Both the position numbers and the translations under genes were made by a program. Positions 19,841-28,756 of a stretch of DNA of 64,000 nucleotides are shown piece by piece. How positions within the stretch are numbered: position 1 is the first letter of the stretch; each line of letters begins with the position of its first letter. The stretch comes from an uncultured Alphaproteobacteria bacterium. GTDB lineage: Bacteria; Pseudomonadota; Alphaproteobacteria; HIMB59; GCA-002718135. The DNA lies in contig CACMGM010000001.1 in assembly GCA_902613275.1 (NCBI GenBank), positions 84,692 through 148,691 of the forward strand. Direction: 5' to 3'. The notes under the pieces were generated by a model. The model searched no databases. It saw only the letters and a program-made list of their open reading frames with translations, and had not been told where the DNA came from.

Positions 19841-20645
19841 GATTTAACCAATTTGAAAGTTCTAAAGAATGGATTTCTTCATCAACTACATCGTCATATA
19901 TATGTAATTTTTTTTTCTCAAGATTATCAGGGTTTTGTAAAATCATTTTTTCGTTTTCAAATTCTGATAAATTTTCATATACTTTTTGTTCCAACAAAAT
20001 ATCTTTTCTCATTTCCATAAGTCCGGCCATCCATTTTGAATTAAATTCTGGATGGTATTGCACTGCCCAAACACTTGATTGATTTACTTCAAAGCTTATA
20101 GATTGGAATTGACTGATCTTATTTGAGGCTAGTACCTTAGTTTCTTTTGGAAGCTTTTCTGCTTCATCATAATGCCAACAGAGTGCATTAAATGATTTTT
20201 TTTTGTTTTTATACATAGGATGAATTTCACCATCTTGATTTAATGTAATATTTTTAGCTAAAACTGCTTCAAGGCCATTTGGATTTTTTCTTACTTTACC
20301 TCCTGCGGCAGTTATTAAAACCTGAAGCCCCCAACAACTACCAAATATTTTATTCTTTTTTTTAAATAATTCTTTAGCTAAATCTATTTGATTAGTTATG
20401 GACTTTGTTATGTTATATATATTAAGTAAGCTTCCTGTCCAAGCAACCGCTTCGAAATCGTCAAGACTTATGCCTAAAGGAAGATAATTATTATGAACAG
20501 CAGGATGAATTGTTGTAATATTGATAGTTGAACTAGAATATTTTTTTAAAATTTTTTCATATACTTGAAATTGAGTATCCATACCCAATTTTGTATATCG
20601 ATCAGAAGCTTCTTTTTCATTTCCATCGACTAATAATATGTTCAT
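19824..20645 (-). CDS. Class I glutamine amidotransferase (GMP synthase-like)
   Basis: Stand-alone GATase1-type protein, 273 residues. The nucleophile elbow is FGSCWGLQVL (Cys about residue 103) and the catalytic His is in VQYHPEF, followed by a C-terminal acidic tail. Proteins like this hydrolyse glutamine, or other gamma-glutamyl compounds, to deliver ammonia or break the substrate; the partner or substrate is not evident here. It is convergent with glpK (17-base overlap) and divergent from iolE. Confidence 0.8.
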   Translation of the reverse strand: MNILLVDGNEKEASDRYTKLGMDTQFQVYEKILKKYSSSTINITTIHPAVHNNYLPLGISLDDFEAVAWTGSLLNIYNITKSITNQIDLAKELFKKKNKIFGSCWGLQVLITAAGGKVRKNPNGLEAVLAKNITLNQDGEIHPMYKNKKKSFNALCWHYDEAEKLPKETKVLASNKISQFQSISFEVNQSSVWAVQYHPEFNSKWMAGLMEMRKDILLEQKVYENLSEFENEKMILQNPDNLEKKKLHIYDDVVDEEIHSLELSNWLNLNKNY

Positions 20646-20688
20646 ATTTATCTTTATTTTTCATCTATCATGAAATATGTAAAACTTC

Positions 20689-21582
20689 ATGAAAATTAAA
20701 CTTGGTATCGCGCCTATTGCCTGGAGCAATGATGATATGCCAGAACTAGGAGGTGACACTCCTATTGAAAAATGTTTAGAGGATGCAACCACATCTGGAT
20801 TTTCAGGTATTGAATTAGGTGGAAAATTTCCGAGAAATCCTGGAATAACAAAATATCTTTTAGAAAAATTTAATTTAAAAATGCCAGGTGGTTGGTATGG
20901 CGCAATGCTTAGAGAAAGAAGTGTAAAAGAAGAATGGATAGCACTTCAAGATCATTTAAATTTATTAAAGTTAATTAATGCGGATGTTTTTGTTTTTGCT
21001 GATGTATCTGGTTCAATCCAAGGCGATCAATCAAAAGCTCTTAGTAAAAGACCAATACTTGAAAAAGATGAATGGGATAGTTATTGCAAAAAAATCAGTG
21101 AATTATCTGATATGCTGATGGATGAAGGAATGCCAATGTCGTATCATGAGCATATGGGAACTATTATACAGTCCGAGGAAGATGTAGATCGATTTATGGA
21201 TATGACAAATCAAAATACATTTTTGCTTTACGATACTGGACACTTAATGTTTGCAGAAGCAAATTACGAAAGAGTATTAAAAAATTATATTTCTCGAATT
21301 AACCATGTTCATTGTAAAGATATTAGAAAAGATGTTTTTTTAAAATCTATTAAAGATGACTTAAGTTTTAGAGAGTCTTTTTTAGATGGTGTTTTCACTG
21401 TTCCAGGAGATGGTTTCATTGATTACGATCCATTAATTAAGATATTATATGAGGCAAAATATCAGGAATGGTTAATTATTGAAGCTGAGCAGGATCCTAA
21501 AAAAGCAAACCCTCTTGAATATGCAAAATTAGGACATAACTACCTGCATAATATAATAACAAAAAATGGGTATATTCTTTAA
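20689..21582 (+). CDS. iolE: Myo-inosose-2 dehydratase family protein
   Basis: TIM-barrel enzyme of the xylose-isomerase-like superfamily. The opening GIAPIAWSNDDMPELGGDTP and GFSGIELGGKFPRNPG are the IolE hallmark; MSYHEHMGTIIQ, LLYDTGHLMFAE, NHVHCKDIRKDV and IIEAEQDP contain the metal ligands expected of the fold. IolE removes water from 2-keto-myo-inositol. Length is 297 residues, as usual. No other inositol gene (iolG, iolD, iolB) is nearby, so either the pathway is dispersed or this paralogue acts on another keto-cyclitol. Divergent from the amidotransferase. Confidence 0.85.
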   Translation: MKIKLGIAPIAWSNDDMPELGGDTPIEKCLEDATTSGFSGIELGGKFPRNPGITKYLLEKFNLKMPGGWYGAMLRERSVKEEWIALQDHLNLLKLINADVFVFADVSGSIQGDQSKALSKRPILEKDEWDSYCKKISELSDMLMDEGMPMSYHEHMGTIIQSEEDVDRFMDMTNQNTFLLYDTGHLMFAEANYERVLKNYISRINHVHCKDIRKDVFLKSIKDDLSFRESFLDGVFTVPGDGFIDYDPLIKILYEAKYQEWLIIEAEQDPKKANPLEYAKLGHNYLHNIITKNGYIL

Positions 21583-22015
21583 AATAACAATAAGTACTTT
21601 AATTTCATTCATTCCTTTATATGTTCTAGCTCACAAAGTAAATTTAGAGTTCAAATCGTTAGAAAAGATTGTTAACGAAAGAATGGCATTAATGCAAAAA
21701 ATTAAAAGCACATCATCGAAACTTTACAGATTAATAAATTCAGATCAATATGAGGAAATGTTAGAGCTTAATGAAACTCTTCTTCACTCAGCATCTGAAT
21801 TTAAATATTTTTATCCTGAAAATAGTCAAGCAGAAGGAGCTAGTGATAATATTTGGAGTGATCGTGAGACATTTAATGAATATAACCAAAACTTTGTAGA
21901 TGATATCGAAATGATATCTTTAAGTATAGAATTAGAAGATAAAGAGATGATAAGTGATGCTATTAAAGTAATGGCTGCAAATTGCAGCACTTGTCATAAA
22001 AAATTTAGAAATTAA
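21566..22015 (+). CDS. Cytochrome c'-like periplasmic haem protein
   Basis: Short secreted protein of 149 residues. A signal peptide is visible (about residues 1-21, ending YVLA before HKVNLEF), then a four-helix-type sequence, and the haem-binding CSTCH near the C-terminus (residues 141-145), the arrangement of cytochrome c'. Such proteins bind NO/CO or buffer electrons; the exact role is unknown. Its ATG overlaps the end of iolE by 17 bases, and its stop overlaps the convergent permease by 4. Confidence 0.8.
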   Translation: MGIFFKITISTLISFIPLYVLAHKVNLEFKSLEKIVNERMALMQKIKSTSSKLYRLINSDQYEEMLELNETLLHSASEFKYFYPENSQAEGASDNIWSDRETFNEYNQNFVDDIEMISLSIELEDKEMISDAIKVMAANCSTCHKKFRN

Positions 22016-22722
22016 TTATTTAATCTTAAGTGTGGATTATATTTCCATTCTAAATATTTAACAAACTGAACCATTAGAAAATTTAAAAAAAGATAAAGAA
22101 TTCCTGCAGCAATAAATGCTTCAACAGGTGCAAATGTTTTAGCCATTATCTTTCTAGCAATACCTGTCATTTCCATGTAGGTTGTCAAACTAACTAAAGA
22201 GGTTGCTTTAACCATTAGTATTAATTCATTACCGTAAGACGGTAGAACTTTTCGTATAGCTATAGGTAGAATAATTTTTCTTAAAAGTAAAAATTTTCCA
22301 AACCCAAGAGATAGGCCTGATTCAACCTGACTTTTCTCAATTGATTGAATACCACCTCGAAAAATTTCTGCTCCATATGCAACAGTATTAATTGTAAGTG
22401 CTATTACTCCGCACCAAAAAGGTTCTTTCAATGCGTACCATAAAAAACTTTCTCGAATAAATTTTACTGAACCTAAACCAAAATAAATTAAATATATTTG
22501 AACAAGTAAAGGGGTTCCTCTAATGACAAAAATATAACTAGCAATTGTTCTTGATAATAATGCAATTTTAGAAACTCTTCCTAGAGCAAATAATAATGCT
22601 AAAACAAAACCAACTGGTAATGAAATTAATAATAATAAAATTGTATTATCTAAACCAGATAGGACCAAAAAGAAATTTTTATAAATTAGAGAATTTTGAA
22701 TACTATTTAAAAATTCAATCAT
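22012..22722 (-). CDS. Polar amino acid ABC transporter permease (HisM/GlnP type)
   Basis: Inner-membrane permease with about five transmembrane helices, 236 residues. The His/Glu/Gln/Arg/opine family marks are visible: LALLFALGRVSK near the start, IRGTPLLVQIYLIYFGLG, and the EAA-like loop VESGLSLGFGKFLLLRKIILP that docks the ATPase. Its start overlaps the end of the neighbouring permease gene by 4 bases, so the two form one heterodimeric pore. No ATPase or binding protein gene is adjacent. Confidence 0.9.
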   Translation of the reverse strand: MIEFLNSIQNSLIYKNFFLVLSGLDNTILLLLISLPVGFVLALLFALGRVSKIALLSRTIASYIFVIRGTPLLVQIYLIYFGLGSVKFIRESFLWYALKEPFWCGVIALTINTVAYGAEIFRGGIQSIEKSQVESGLSLGFGKFLLLRKIILPIAIRKVLPSYGNELILMVKATSLVSLTTYMEMTGIARKIMAKTFAPVEAFIAAGILYLFLNFLMVQFVKYLEWKYNPHLRLNN

Positions 22723-23426
22723 GTCGAAAATCCTTTTGAATAATTTAATTCTAACGTTTTAAAAACCCTGCCAGAGATTGTTGTTAAACATAAATATAAT
22801 ATTGCGGCTGTTATTAAGAAAGTTAAAGGTGAATGCTCAACGTTAGAAGATATTCTAGATTGACGCATAATTTCAACAAGACCAGTTACGGAAATGAGCG
22901 AAGTATCTTTAAGAGTTATTTGCCATACATTCCCTATTCCCGGTAAGGCATGTCTAATAACTTGAGGTGAAATAACTTTAAAAAAAATACTAAATTTATT
23001 CATACCCAGTGCTCTTGCAGCTTCTATTTGACCCTTAGATATAGCCAAATAAGAAGCTCTTAAAACTTCACTCGAATATGTAGCTGATATTACTGCAATG
23101 GCAATTGTCGCAATTGTAAGTGCGTTTAGTTCTATATATTTATTATATCCAAATACTTTAGCTATACTCATAACAACAGCATTACCGCCAAAGAAAATTA
23201 GATAAATAACTAATAATTCAGGAACACCTCTTATTACTGTCGTATAAAAATTTGCAATAAATCTTGTTATTCTGTTTTGTATTATCTTTGCCCAAACTGT
23301 AATAATTGCTAAAAAAAGACCCAACCCCATTGATAAAACGCTTACTAGTAGAGTCATGAGTGTTGCAATAAGAAATTCATCGCCCCAACCTGCATCTCCA
23401 AATACAAGCTTATCAAATTTAAACAT
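22719..23426 (-). CDS. Polar amino acid ABC transporter permease (HisQ type)
   Basis: Partner of the downstream permease, 235 residues, about five transmembrane helices. It shows VIRGVPELLVIYLIFFGG and the cytoplasmic loop IEAARALGMNKFSIFFKVISPQ that contacts the ATPase. Transcribed first of the pair. The binding protein and ATPase expected for amino-acid import are not in this window, so either they lie elsewhere or these permeases use shared ones. Confidence 0.9.
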   Translation of the reverse strand: MFKFDKLVFGDAGWGDEFLIATLMTLLVSVLSMGLGLFLAIITVWAKIIQNRITRFIANFYTTVIRGVPELLVIYLIFFGGNAVVMSIAKVFGYNKYIELNALTIATIAIAVISATYSSEVLRASYLAISKGQIEAARALGMNKFSIFFKVISPQVIRHALPGIGNVWQITLKDTSLISVTGLVEIMRQSRISSNVEHSPLTFLITAAILYLCLTTISGRVFKTLELNYSKGFST

Positions 23427-23485
23427 ATAAAACTAAACAAGTAATGATGAAAAATATACTTGTCTACCTTCTAATGTATGAAATT

Positions 23486-24460
23486 TTAAATCAGAACTTT
23501 TTCTATTTCTTCAATCACTCTAGAGACAGGTATTTTATTGATATTTTTTGAGTTAAAATCACTTGAAGATATAGAAAATAGATTTGGATTTTCAGGAGTA
23601 AATTTTGTAGAATCTTTTGGACCAAAGAGTTTAATTAATGGGCAATATCCAGTGGACAACATATGACTAACACCACTATCGTTCGATATGGCTAATTGTA
23701 AATATTTTGTGGTAGCCATAATAATTTCTATATTTTGAAATCCAGTAATATGATCCTCGATAAATATTGAGTGAGGAAAGATATTTTTTAATTTTTCTTT
23801 TAAATAAAGTTCATCAGGTCCAATAAAAAAAACTATAGTCTTATTATTTACTTGAAGATAGTTACATAACTCGATGTATTTTTCTAAAGACCAAATCTTA
23901 TTTTTTTCACCTGCACCAGGTGCAATTCCTACATAGCTTTTATGTTTTAATAAAATATTACTTATTATTCCTTCGAGATTTTCACTTATTGGAATTTTAA
24001 AATCACTTCTATTTTTTTTAGAAACTAATAAATCTAATAAATCTAAAATGTAGTTTAAGTAATACTTTCTTTTCTTGTTGCTTTTAATTTTTTTAGAAGA
24101 AAAAAAACCATTAGCTGATCCAGAGATAAAATTTTTATGCTTGATTCGTTTTAATGCTATAGTTCTTATTACTGATTTTTGTGTATCTAAAATATAATCA
24201 AAAAAATCATTCTCTAAATTATATTTTTTTGATATTTTATTCCAAAAAAATGGACTAAGATCTGCTTGATCAAGAATCTCATCAATATAATTACTTGCAA
24301 TGAATTTAAGAGTACTTGAATAAACAGTTTTACCCTTATTAGTAAGCCAATATAATTTATAGTCTGGAAGTCTTGATTTAATTTCGTGAAGAAGTTGTAA
24401 TTTAATTATTCCATCTCCAATTTTTTCACCATTTGAAAAAACTAAAATTTTTTTAGTCAT
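23486..24460 (-). CDS. Glycosyltransferase family 9 (heptosyltransferase-like)
   Basis: GT-B fold sugar transferase related to ADP-heptose:LPS heptosyltransferases, likely acting on the lipopolysaccharide core or another surface glycan. Family marks are the N-terminal KILVFSNGEKIGDGIIKL, the middle GIAPGAGEKNKIWSLEKY and the nucleotide-sugar region AISNDSGVSHMLSTGYCPLIKLFGP. An in-frame GTG at 24478 would add six residues, but the ATG at 24460 directly precedes the conserved start. Length is 324 residues. It stands alone, with no LPS gene cluster around it. Confidence 0.82.
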   Translation of the reverse strand: MTKKILVFSNGEKIGDGIIKLQLLHEIKSRLPDYKLYWLTNKGKTVYSSTLKFIASNYIDEILDQADLSPFFWNKISKKYNLENDFFDYILDTQKSVIRTIALKRIKHKNFISGSANGFFSSKKIKSNKKRKYYLNYILDLLDLLVSKKNRSDFKIPISENLEGIISNILLKHKSYVGIAPGAGEKNKIWSLEKYIELCNYLQVNNKTIVFFIGPDELYLKEKLKNIFPHSIFIEDHITGFQNIEIIMATTKYLQLAISNDSGVSHMLSTGYCPLIKLFGPKDSTKFTPENPNLFSISSSDFNSKNINKIPVSRVIEEIEKVLI

Positions 24461-24682
24461 ATTAGAACACTTTAACACAAATTTTTTAAGAGTCTAATTT
24501 TGAAGAATTGTAGGATTAAATAGCGTAAATAAAACAAAACATTTCGAGTGTGATAAAAGGTAACATTTACGACCTAATTAATTAACCAAAAATTATCAAA
24601 ACTTAGACTTTTCTCTAATAAAAGCTGTGTAGTTTATCTTTGCAAAAGAAAAAAAAGTTACTTTCAAAAAAAGTAAAAAAAG

Positions 24683-24758
<76 letters not shown>

Positions 24759-24810
24759 ACAAGGCATCAGATAAAGTATTTATAATTAAATTCAATTAAA
24801 AATAGAATAA

Positions 24811-24990
24811 TTAATCAGATTTTATTTGCAGCCCATGTTCATCAGTGAGCCATTTCATCAAATCAAGGCTAGCACATTTTTTTGAACAAAAAGGTATAAA
24901 TGGCTCCCTAGAAACCTTTTTACATGTTGGGCATTTAGATTTTTTTTTTAAAGAAATGATATTATTTTTTTTAGATTTTTTTATTTCCAT
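24811..24990 (-). CDS. yacG: DNA gyrase inhibitor/zinc-binding protein YacG
   Basis: A 59-residue protein. Translation from the ATG at 24990 gives a Lys-rich start, then CPTCKK and [14 protein letters not shown], the four-cysteine zinc site and the conserved [13 protein letters not shown] tail of YacG. In E. coli this family binds GyrB and inhibits gyrase. The ATG lies 10 bases inside the end of infA, so translation is coupled. In many alphaproteobacteria maf and rng lie between infA and yacG; here they are absent. Confidence 0.85.
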   Translation of the reverse strand: MEIKKSKKNNIISLKKKSKCPTCKKVSREPFIPFCSKKCASLDLMKWLTDEHGLQIKSD

Positions 24991-25199
24991 CTAAAAGTAA
25001 TTCTGCCTTTTGTTAAATCATAAGGTGTCATTTCTACTGTAACTTTATCACCAGCTAATACTCTTATTCTATTTTTTCTCATTTTACCTGATGAATGAGC
25101 TAGAATTTCATGATCATTTTCTAATTTTACTTTAAACATTGCATTTGGAAGAAGTTCTAATACAACTCCCTGAAATTCAATCGATCCTTCTTTTGGCAT
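24981..25199 (-). CDS. infA: Translation initiation factor IF-1
   Basis: Small OB-fold protein that binds the ribosomal A site during initiation. At 72 residues it is complete: [41 protein letters not shown] and [18 protein letters not shown] match IF-1 closely. It sits 24 bases after hisD on the same strand and overlaps yacG by 10 bases. Confidence 0.98.
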   Translation of the reverse strand: MPKEGSIEFQGVVLELLPNAMFKVKLENDHEILAHSSGKMRKNRIRVLAGDKVTVEMTPYDLTKGRITFRWK

Positions 25200-25223
25200 A
25201 TTTTTATAAGCTTATAGTAAATA

Positions 25224-26504
25224 TTATTTCTTTTGTCTAATTTTAACTGATAATTTATGTGCATCTAGACCTTCAAGTCCTGACATTTTTTGCGTATCTT
25301 CTGAAAGAGTATTAAAAGATTTTTTGTTCATCTCAACTACAGAACTTCTTTTCATAAAATCTAAAACACCTAGACCTGATGAAAATTTTGCTGCTCCTGA
25401 TGTCGGCAATACATGGTTAGTTCCTACAATATAATCACCAAAAGCTTCGACAGAGTATTCACCTAAAAATATACCGCCAGCATTATTTATGTTTGATAAT
25501 AATTTTTTATTATTAGAAATGTGAATATGTAAATGTTCTGGTGCAACAAAATTTATGATTTCTGAAGCAAGTTCTATATTATCGACCAAAGCAATAATTC
25601 CATTATTATTTAAACTTTTTTCAATTATTTCCTTTTTTGATAAATCTTTTTTAATTTTTTTAATTGAACTTAAGACTTTAGTTGCAAAATCTTTACTATC
25701 CGTAATTAAAATTGATTGTGCATTTTCATCATGTTCTGCTTGAGCTATTAGATCTGAAGCTACCCAATCTGGATTATTTTTATTATTAGCAACAACAATT
25801 ATTTCTGATGGACCTGCAAGTAAATCTATTCCTACTTTTCCATATAATTGCTTTTTAGCTTCTGCAACATAAGCATTACCAGGTCCAAATATTTTATTGA
25901 CTGGCTTAATAGTTTGAGTGCCAAACGTTAGTGCACTGATAGCTTGAGCTCCTCCTACAAAATATGTTTCTTTAATACCTAATTCCCTTATTAATTTTAT
26001 AAAATATGGATTAATTGATTTAGTTGGTGGTGTGATACAAACAATTCTTTTTACTCCAGCTATGATTGCAGGTACTGCATTCATAATTAAAGATGAAGGA
26101 TAAAAAGCCCTTCCTCCAGGTACGTACAAGCCAACTGAGTCAATAGGTTTCCATACAGATTTCAATGTTGTACCATTATTAGTATAGATGATATTTTTAG
26201 GTAATTGTTTTTTGTGAAATGATGAAATATTTTTTATAGCTTTTTTAAAACTATTAAATATTTGTGGCTCAACTTTAGATTGTATTTTTATTTTAGATAA
26301 ATCTAAATTAAGATCTTGTTTTCTAATTTTAACTTTATCAAATTTTCCTGCATACTTAATTAGAGATTTATCACCATTTTTTTTAACATCATAAATAATT
26401 TTTTTTACATCTTCTTGAATTGATTTACTTGATAATGAATTTCTTTTTTCAATCTTTGTCTTAAATTGATTGTAAAAATTTTTATTAAATTTTATTATTT
26501 TCAT
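25224..26504 (-). CDS. hisD: Histidinol dehydrogenase
   Basis: Catalyses the last two steps of histidine synthesis, oxidising histidinol to histidine with NAD and zinc. Visible segments are VPGGRAFYPSSLIMNAVPA, FVGGAQAISALTFGT, KIFGPGNAYVAEAK, the zinc-site AQAEHDENAQSIL, and PEHLHIHISNN with the catalytic His pair, ending GLEGLDAHKLSVKIR. Length is 426 residues. Start overlaps the hisG stop by 4 bases (ATGA). Confidence 0.97.
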   Translation of the reverse strand: MKIIKFNKNFYNQFKTKIEKRNSLSSKSIQEDVKKIIYDVKKNGDKSLIKYAGKFDKVKIRKQDLNLDLSKIKIQSKVEPQIFNSFKKAIKNISSFHKKQLPKNIIYTNNGTTLKSVWKPIDSVGLYVPGGRAFYPSSLIMNAVPAIIAGVKRIVCITPPTKSINPYFIKLIRELGIKETYFVGGAQAISALTFGTQTIKPVNKIFGPGNAYVAEAKKQLYGKVGIDLLAGPSEIIVVANNKNNPDWVASDLIAQAEHDENAQSILITDSKDFATKVLSSIKKIKKDLSKKEIIEKSLNNNGIIALVDNIELASEIINFVAPEHLHIHISNNKKLLSNINNAGGIFLGEYSVEAFGDYIVGTNHVLPTSGAAKFSSGLGVLDFMKRSSVVEMNKKSFNTLSEDTQKMSGLEGLDAHKLSVKIRQKK

Positions 26505-27148
26505 TTAACAAAAGTACCTATTTCAGAAATAATTTTTGAAACCTCATTCATATTTGTCTTATAAGCTGATCTATTGACAATTAATTTAGATTGAATTTTC
26601 ATTATTTCTTCAATTTCAGTCAAACCATTTTCTTTTAATGTTTTTCCTGTAGAAACTAAATCTACAATTCTCCTACACATATTTAAAGAAGGGGCTAATT
26701 CCATTGATCCACTTAGTTTTATAATTTCTACTTGTATTCCCTTATTATAAAAAAATTTTTTAGTAATATTTGGGTATTTAGTAGCAATTCTAATATTACT
26801 CCAGGTTTCTGGATCCTCTTTTTTTAATAAAGATTTCAGAGCAGCTACAGAAATTCGACAATGACCAATATTTAAATCAAGTGGAGCATATATTTCTGAG
26901 TAATCAAATTCATTAATTACATCCTCACCAGCTATTCCTATTTGTGCAGCTCCAAATGCAACAAATGTACATGCATCAAAGGCTCTTACTTTAATATACT
27001 CAATGTTTCTTTTTTTAGATTTGAACGTTAACTTTCTTGTATCTCTATCAAATAGTAGAGGGTCAGGGGCAAAACTTGTTTTAAGTAACAAGTTTTTACA
27101 TTCTTTTGTTATTCTGCCTCTTGGTACTGCAATAACTATTTTGCTCAT
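26501..27148 (-). CDS. hisG: ATP phosphoribosyltransferase, short form
   Basis: First, committed step of histidine synthesis: joins ATP and PRPP. Recognised from IAVPRGRITKECKNLL, the FGAAQIGIAGEDVINE segment and the PRPP-site ELAPSLNMCRRIVDLVSTGKTLKENGL. At 215 residues it lacks the C-terminal regulatory ACT-like domain of the long form. Short HisG enzymes normally need the HisRS-like subunit HisZ for activity and feedback control; no hisZ is in the window. Translationally coupled to hisD. Confidence 0.95.
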   Translation of the reverse strand: MSKIVIAVPRGRITKECKNLLLKTSFAPDPLLFDRDTRKLTFKSKKRNIEYIKVRAFDACTFVAFGAAQIGIAGEDVINEFDYSEIYAPLDLNIGHCRISVAALKSLLKKEDPETWSNIRIATKYPNITKKFFYNKGIQVEIIKLSGSMELAPSLNMCRRIVDLVSTGKTLKENGLTEIEEIMKIQSKLIVNRSAYKTNMNEVSKIISEIGTFVK

Positions 27149-27194
27149 AAATTGCAGGCTTTTATATTGTGATCAAAGAAAAAACTAGAAAAAG

Positions 27195-28451
27195 TTAGTT
27201 TTTCTGTCTTTTTATTTTTGCTCCCAAACTACCTAATGTTTTTTCAATATTTTCATAGCCTCTATCAAGATGATAGACACGATTTAGTGTCGTTTGACCA
27301 TTCGCATTCATAGCAGCTAACACTAAACTTATACTAGCTCGTAAATCACTAGCCATTACCTGCGCTCCTTTAAATGTTTGATTACCTATTATTGTAGCGG
27401 TATCTTTTTCTACTGTAATATTCGCACCTAATCGATTCAGTTCAGGAACATGCATGAATCTATTTTCAAAAATTGTTTCTTTAATTTTTGACTTCCCATC
27501 AGAGATACACATAAGAGACATTAACTGAGCTTGTAAATCGGTTGGAAAACCTGGATATGGACTAGTTGAAAGACTAGTAGATTTTAGTTTTGATCCTTTA
27601 GAGACTTTTATCGATTTTTTACTTACTTTTAATTTAGCACCCATTTTTTTCAAAATATCAATTAAAGATTTTAAATAAATAGTATTAAAGTTATTAATTT
27701 CTAAAACTGAATTTAACATCAAAGCTGCAATTATATATGTGCCGGCTACAATTCTATCTGCAATTATCTCATGCTCTGCTTTTTTTAAATTTGTTACACC
27801 TTGTACAAGAATAGTTTTTGTTCCATGACCTTCAATTTTTGCACCCATTTTTATAAGACAGTTAGACAAATCTTCTATTTCTGGTTCTCTTGCAGCATTA
27901 GAAATTTTAGTTTCACCTTTTGCCAATACTGAGGCCATTAGTATATTTTCAGTTGCTCCTACACTTGGAAAAGGTAATTTAATTTTATTACCAATCAATT
28001 GTGATTTAACACTGCCAACAACAAAACCGTTTTGAATTTCAAAATTAGCTCCCAATTTTGATAAACCAGCAAGATGTATATCTATTGGCCTAGTTCCAAT
28101 GGCACATCCTCCTGGCAAAGATATTCTAGCTTCACCAAATCGAGAAAGTAATGGACCTAGAATCAATATAGAGGCTCTCATTTTTCGCACAACATCGTAA
28201 TCTGCTGATAGATTTTTAATTTTTGATGGATTTATTTTTAATTTATTTTTTTTGTGTTCAATTTTTACACCATAAATTTTTAGTAATTTTATTAAATTTT
28301 GAACATCGACCACATTAGGTATGTTTGAGAGTTTTAAAGTTTTTTTAGATAAAAGAGAAGATACTATAATCGGTAGTGCAGAATTTTTTGAACCGTGAAC
28401 ATTAACTGAGCCAGAAATTTTAGAACCTCCTTTTATTATTAATTTATCCAT
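27195..28451 (-). CDS. murA: UDP-N-acetylglucosamine 1-carboxyvinyltransferase
   Basis: First committed step of peptidoglycan precursor synthesis, transferring enolpyruvate from PEP to UDP-GlcNAc. The active-site cysteine is in LPGGCAIGTRPIDIHLAGL (about residue 115), so fosfomycin would target it. Other marks: the opening IKGGSKISGSVNVHGSKNSALP, TSPYPGFPTDLQAQ and SDLRASISLVLAA. Length is 418 residues, standard. It heads the hisG-hisD-infA-yacG block and overlaps a tiny upstream gene by 8 bases. Confidence 0.97.
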   Translation of the reverse strand: MDKLIIKGGSKISGSVNVHGSKNSALPIIVSSLLSKKTLKLSNIPNVVDVQNLIKLLKIYGVKIEHKKNKLKINPSKIKNLSADYDVVRKMRASILILGPLLSRFGEARISLPGGCAIGTRPIDIHLAGLSKLGANFEIQNGFVVGSVKSQLIGNKIKLPFPSVGATENILMASVLAKGETKISNAAREPEIEDLSNCLIKMGAKIEGHGTKTILVQGVTNLKKAEHEIIADRIVAGTYIIAALMLNSVLEINNFNTIYLKSLIDILKKMGAKLKVSKKSIKVSKGSKLKSTSLSTSPYPGFPTDLQAQLMSLMCISDGKSKIKETIFENRFMHVPELNRLGANITVEKDTATIIGNQTFKGAQVMASDLRASISLVLAAMNANGQTTLNRVYHLDRGYENIEKTLGSLGAKIKRQKN

Positions 28452-28593
28452 TTTTACTAATAGCTTTTTTTCTTTTTAAAATATTGGATTTAAGTTTTTT
28501 TTCTAATCTTTTTAATCTCGTTAAGCGTATTTCTTTTTTTGAATCATCTTTTGAATGATGTGTATATTTTTCTTTACTTAATTTATCTGTCAC
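28444..28593 (-). CDS. Small basic protein upstream of murA
   Basis: A 49-residue frame from a GTG at 28593 to a TAA at 28444, very rich in Lys/Arg (KEIRLTRLKRLEKKLKSN, ILKRKKAIS). Its stop overlaps the murA start by 8 bases (ATGGATAA), suggesting translational coupling. Short Arg/Lys-rich proteins with an N-L-x-R-R-K-like tail directly before murA occur in other alphaproteobacteria, which is why it is kept; that comparison is from memory. No function is known. A chance frame cannot be excluded. Confidence 0.5.
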   Translation of the reverse strand: MTDKLSKEKYTHHSKDDSKKEIRLTRLKRLEKKLKSNILKRKKAISKNG

Positions 28594-28602
28594 AAATAAG
28601 AT

Positions 28603-28752
28603 TTAATTATTATTATTATTTTTTTTTAATCCATTCTTAGAGCATTTCTTAGAACAATATAAAACATTTTTCCAATCTCTTTCCCATTTTTTTCTCCAAG
28701 AGAATGGCTTATTACAAACAATACAAACTTTAGATGGTAAATTTTTCTTCAA
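28603..28752 (-). CDS. DUF2256 zinc-ribbon-like protein
   Basis: Very small protein with the DUF2256 pattern: [18 protein letters not shown] followed by YCSKKCSKN, four cysteines placed as a zinc ribbon. An upstream ATG at 28791 would overlap the preceding permease gene by 35 bases; a TTG at 28752, 4 bases after the permease stop, gives the start KKNLPSKVC typical of this family (49 residues), so it was preferred. The role is unknown; the family is often near photolyase/cryptochrome genes in other genomes, but not here. The C-terminus ends in a run of Asn. Confidence 0.8.
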   Translation of the reverse strand: MKKNLPSKVCIVCNKPFSWRKKWERDWKNVLYCSKKCSKNGLKKNNNNN

Positions 28753-28756
28753 GATT

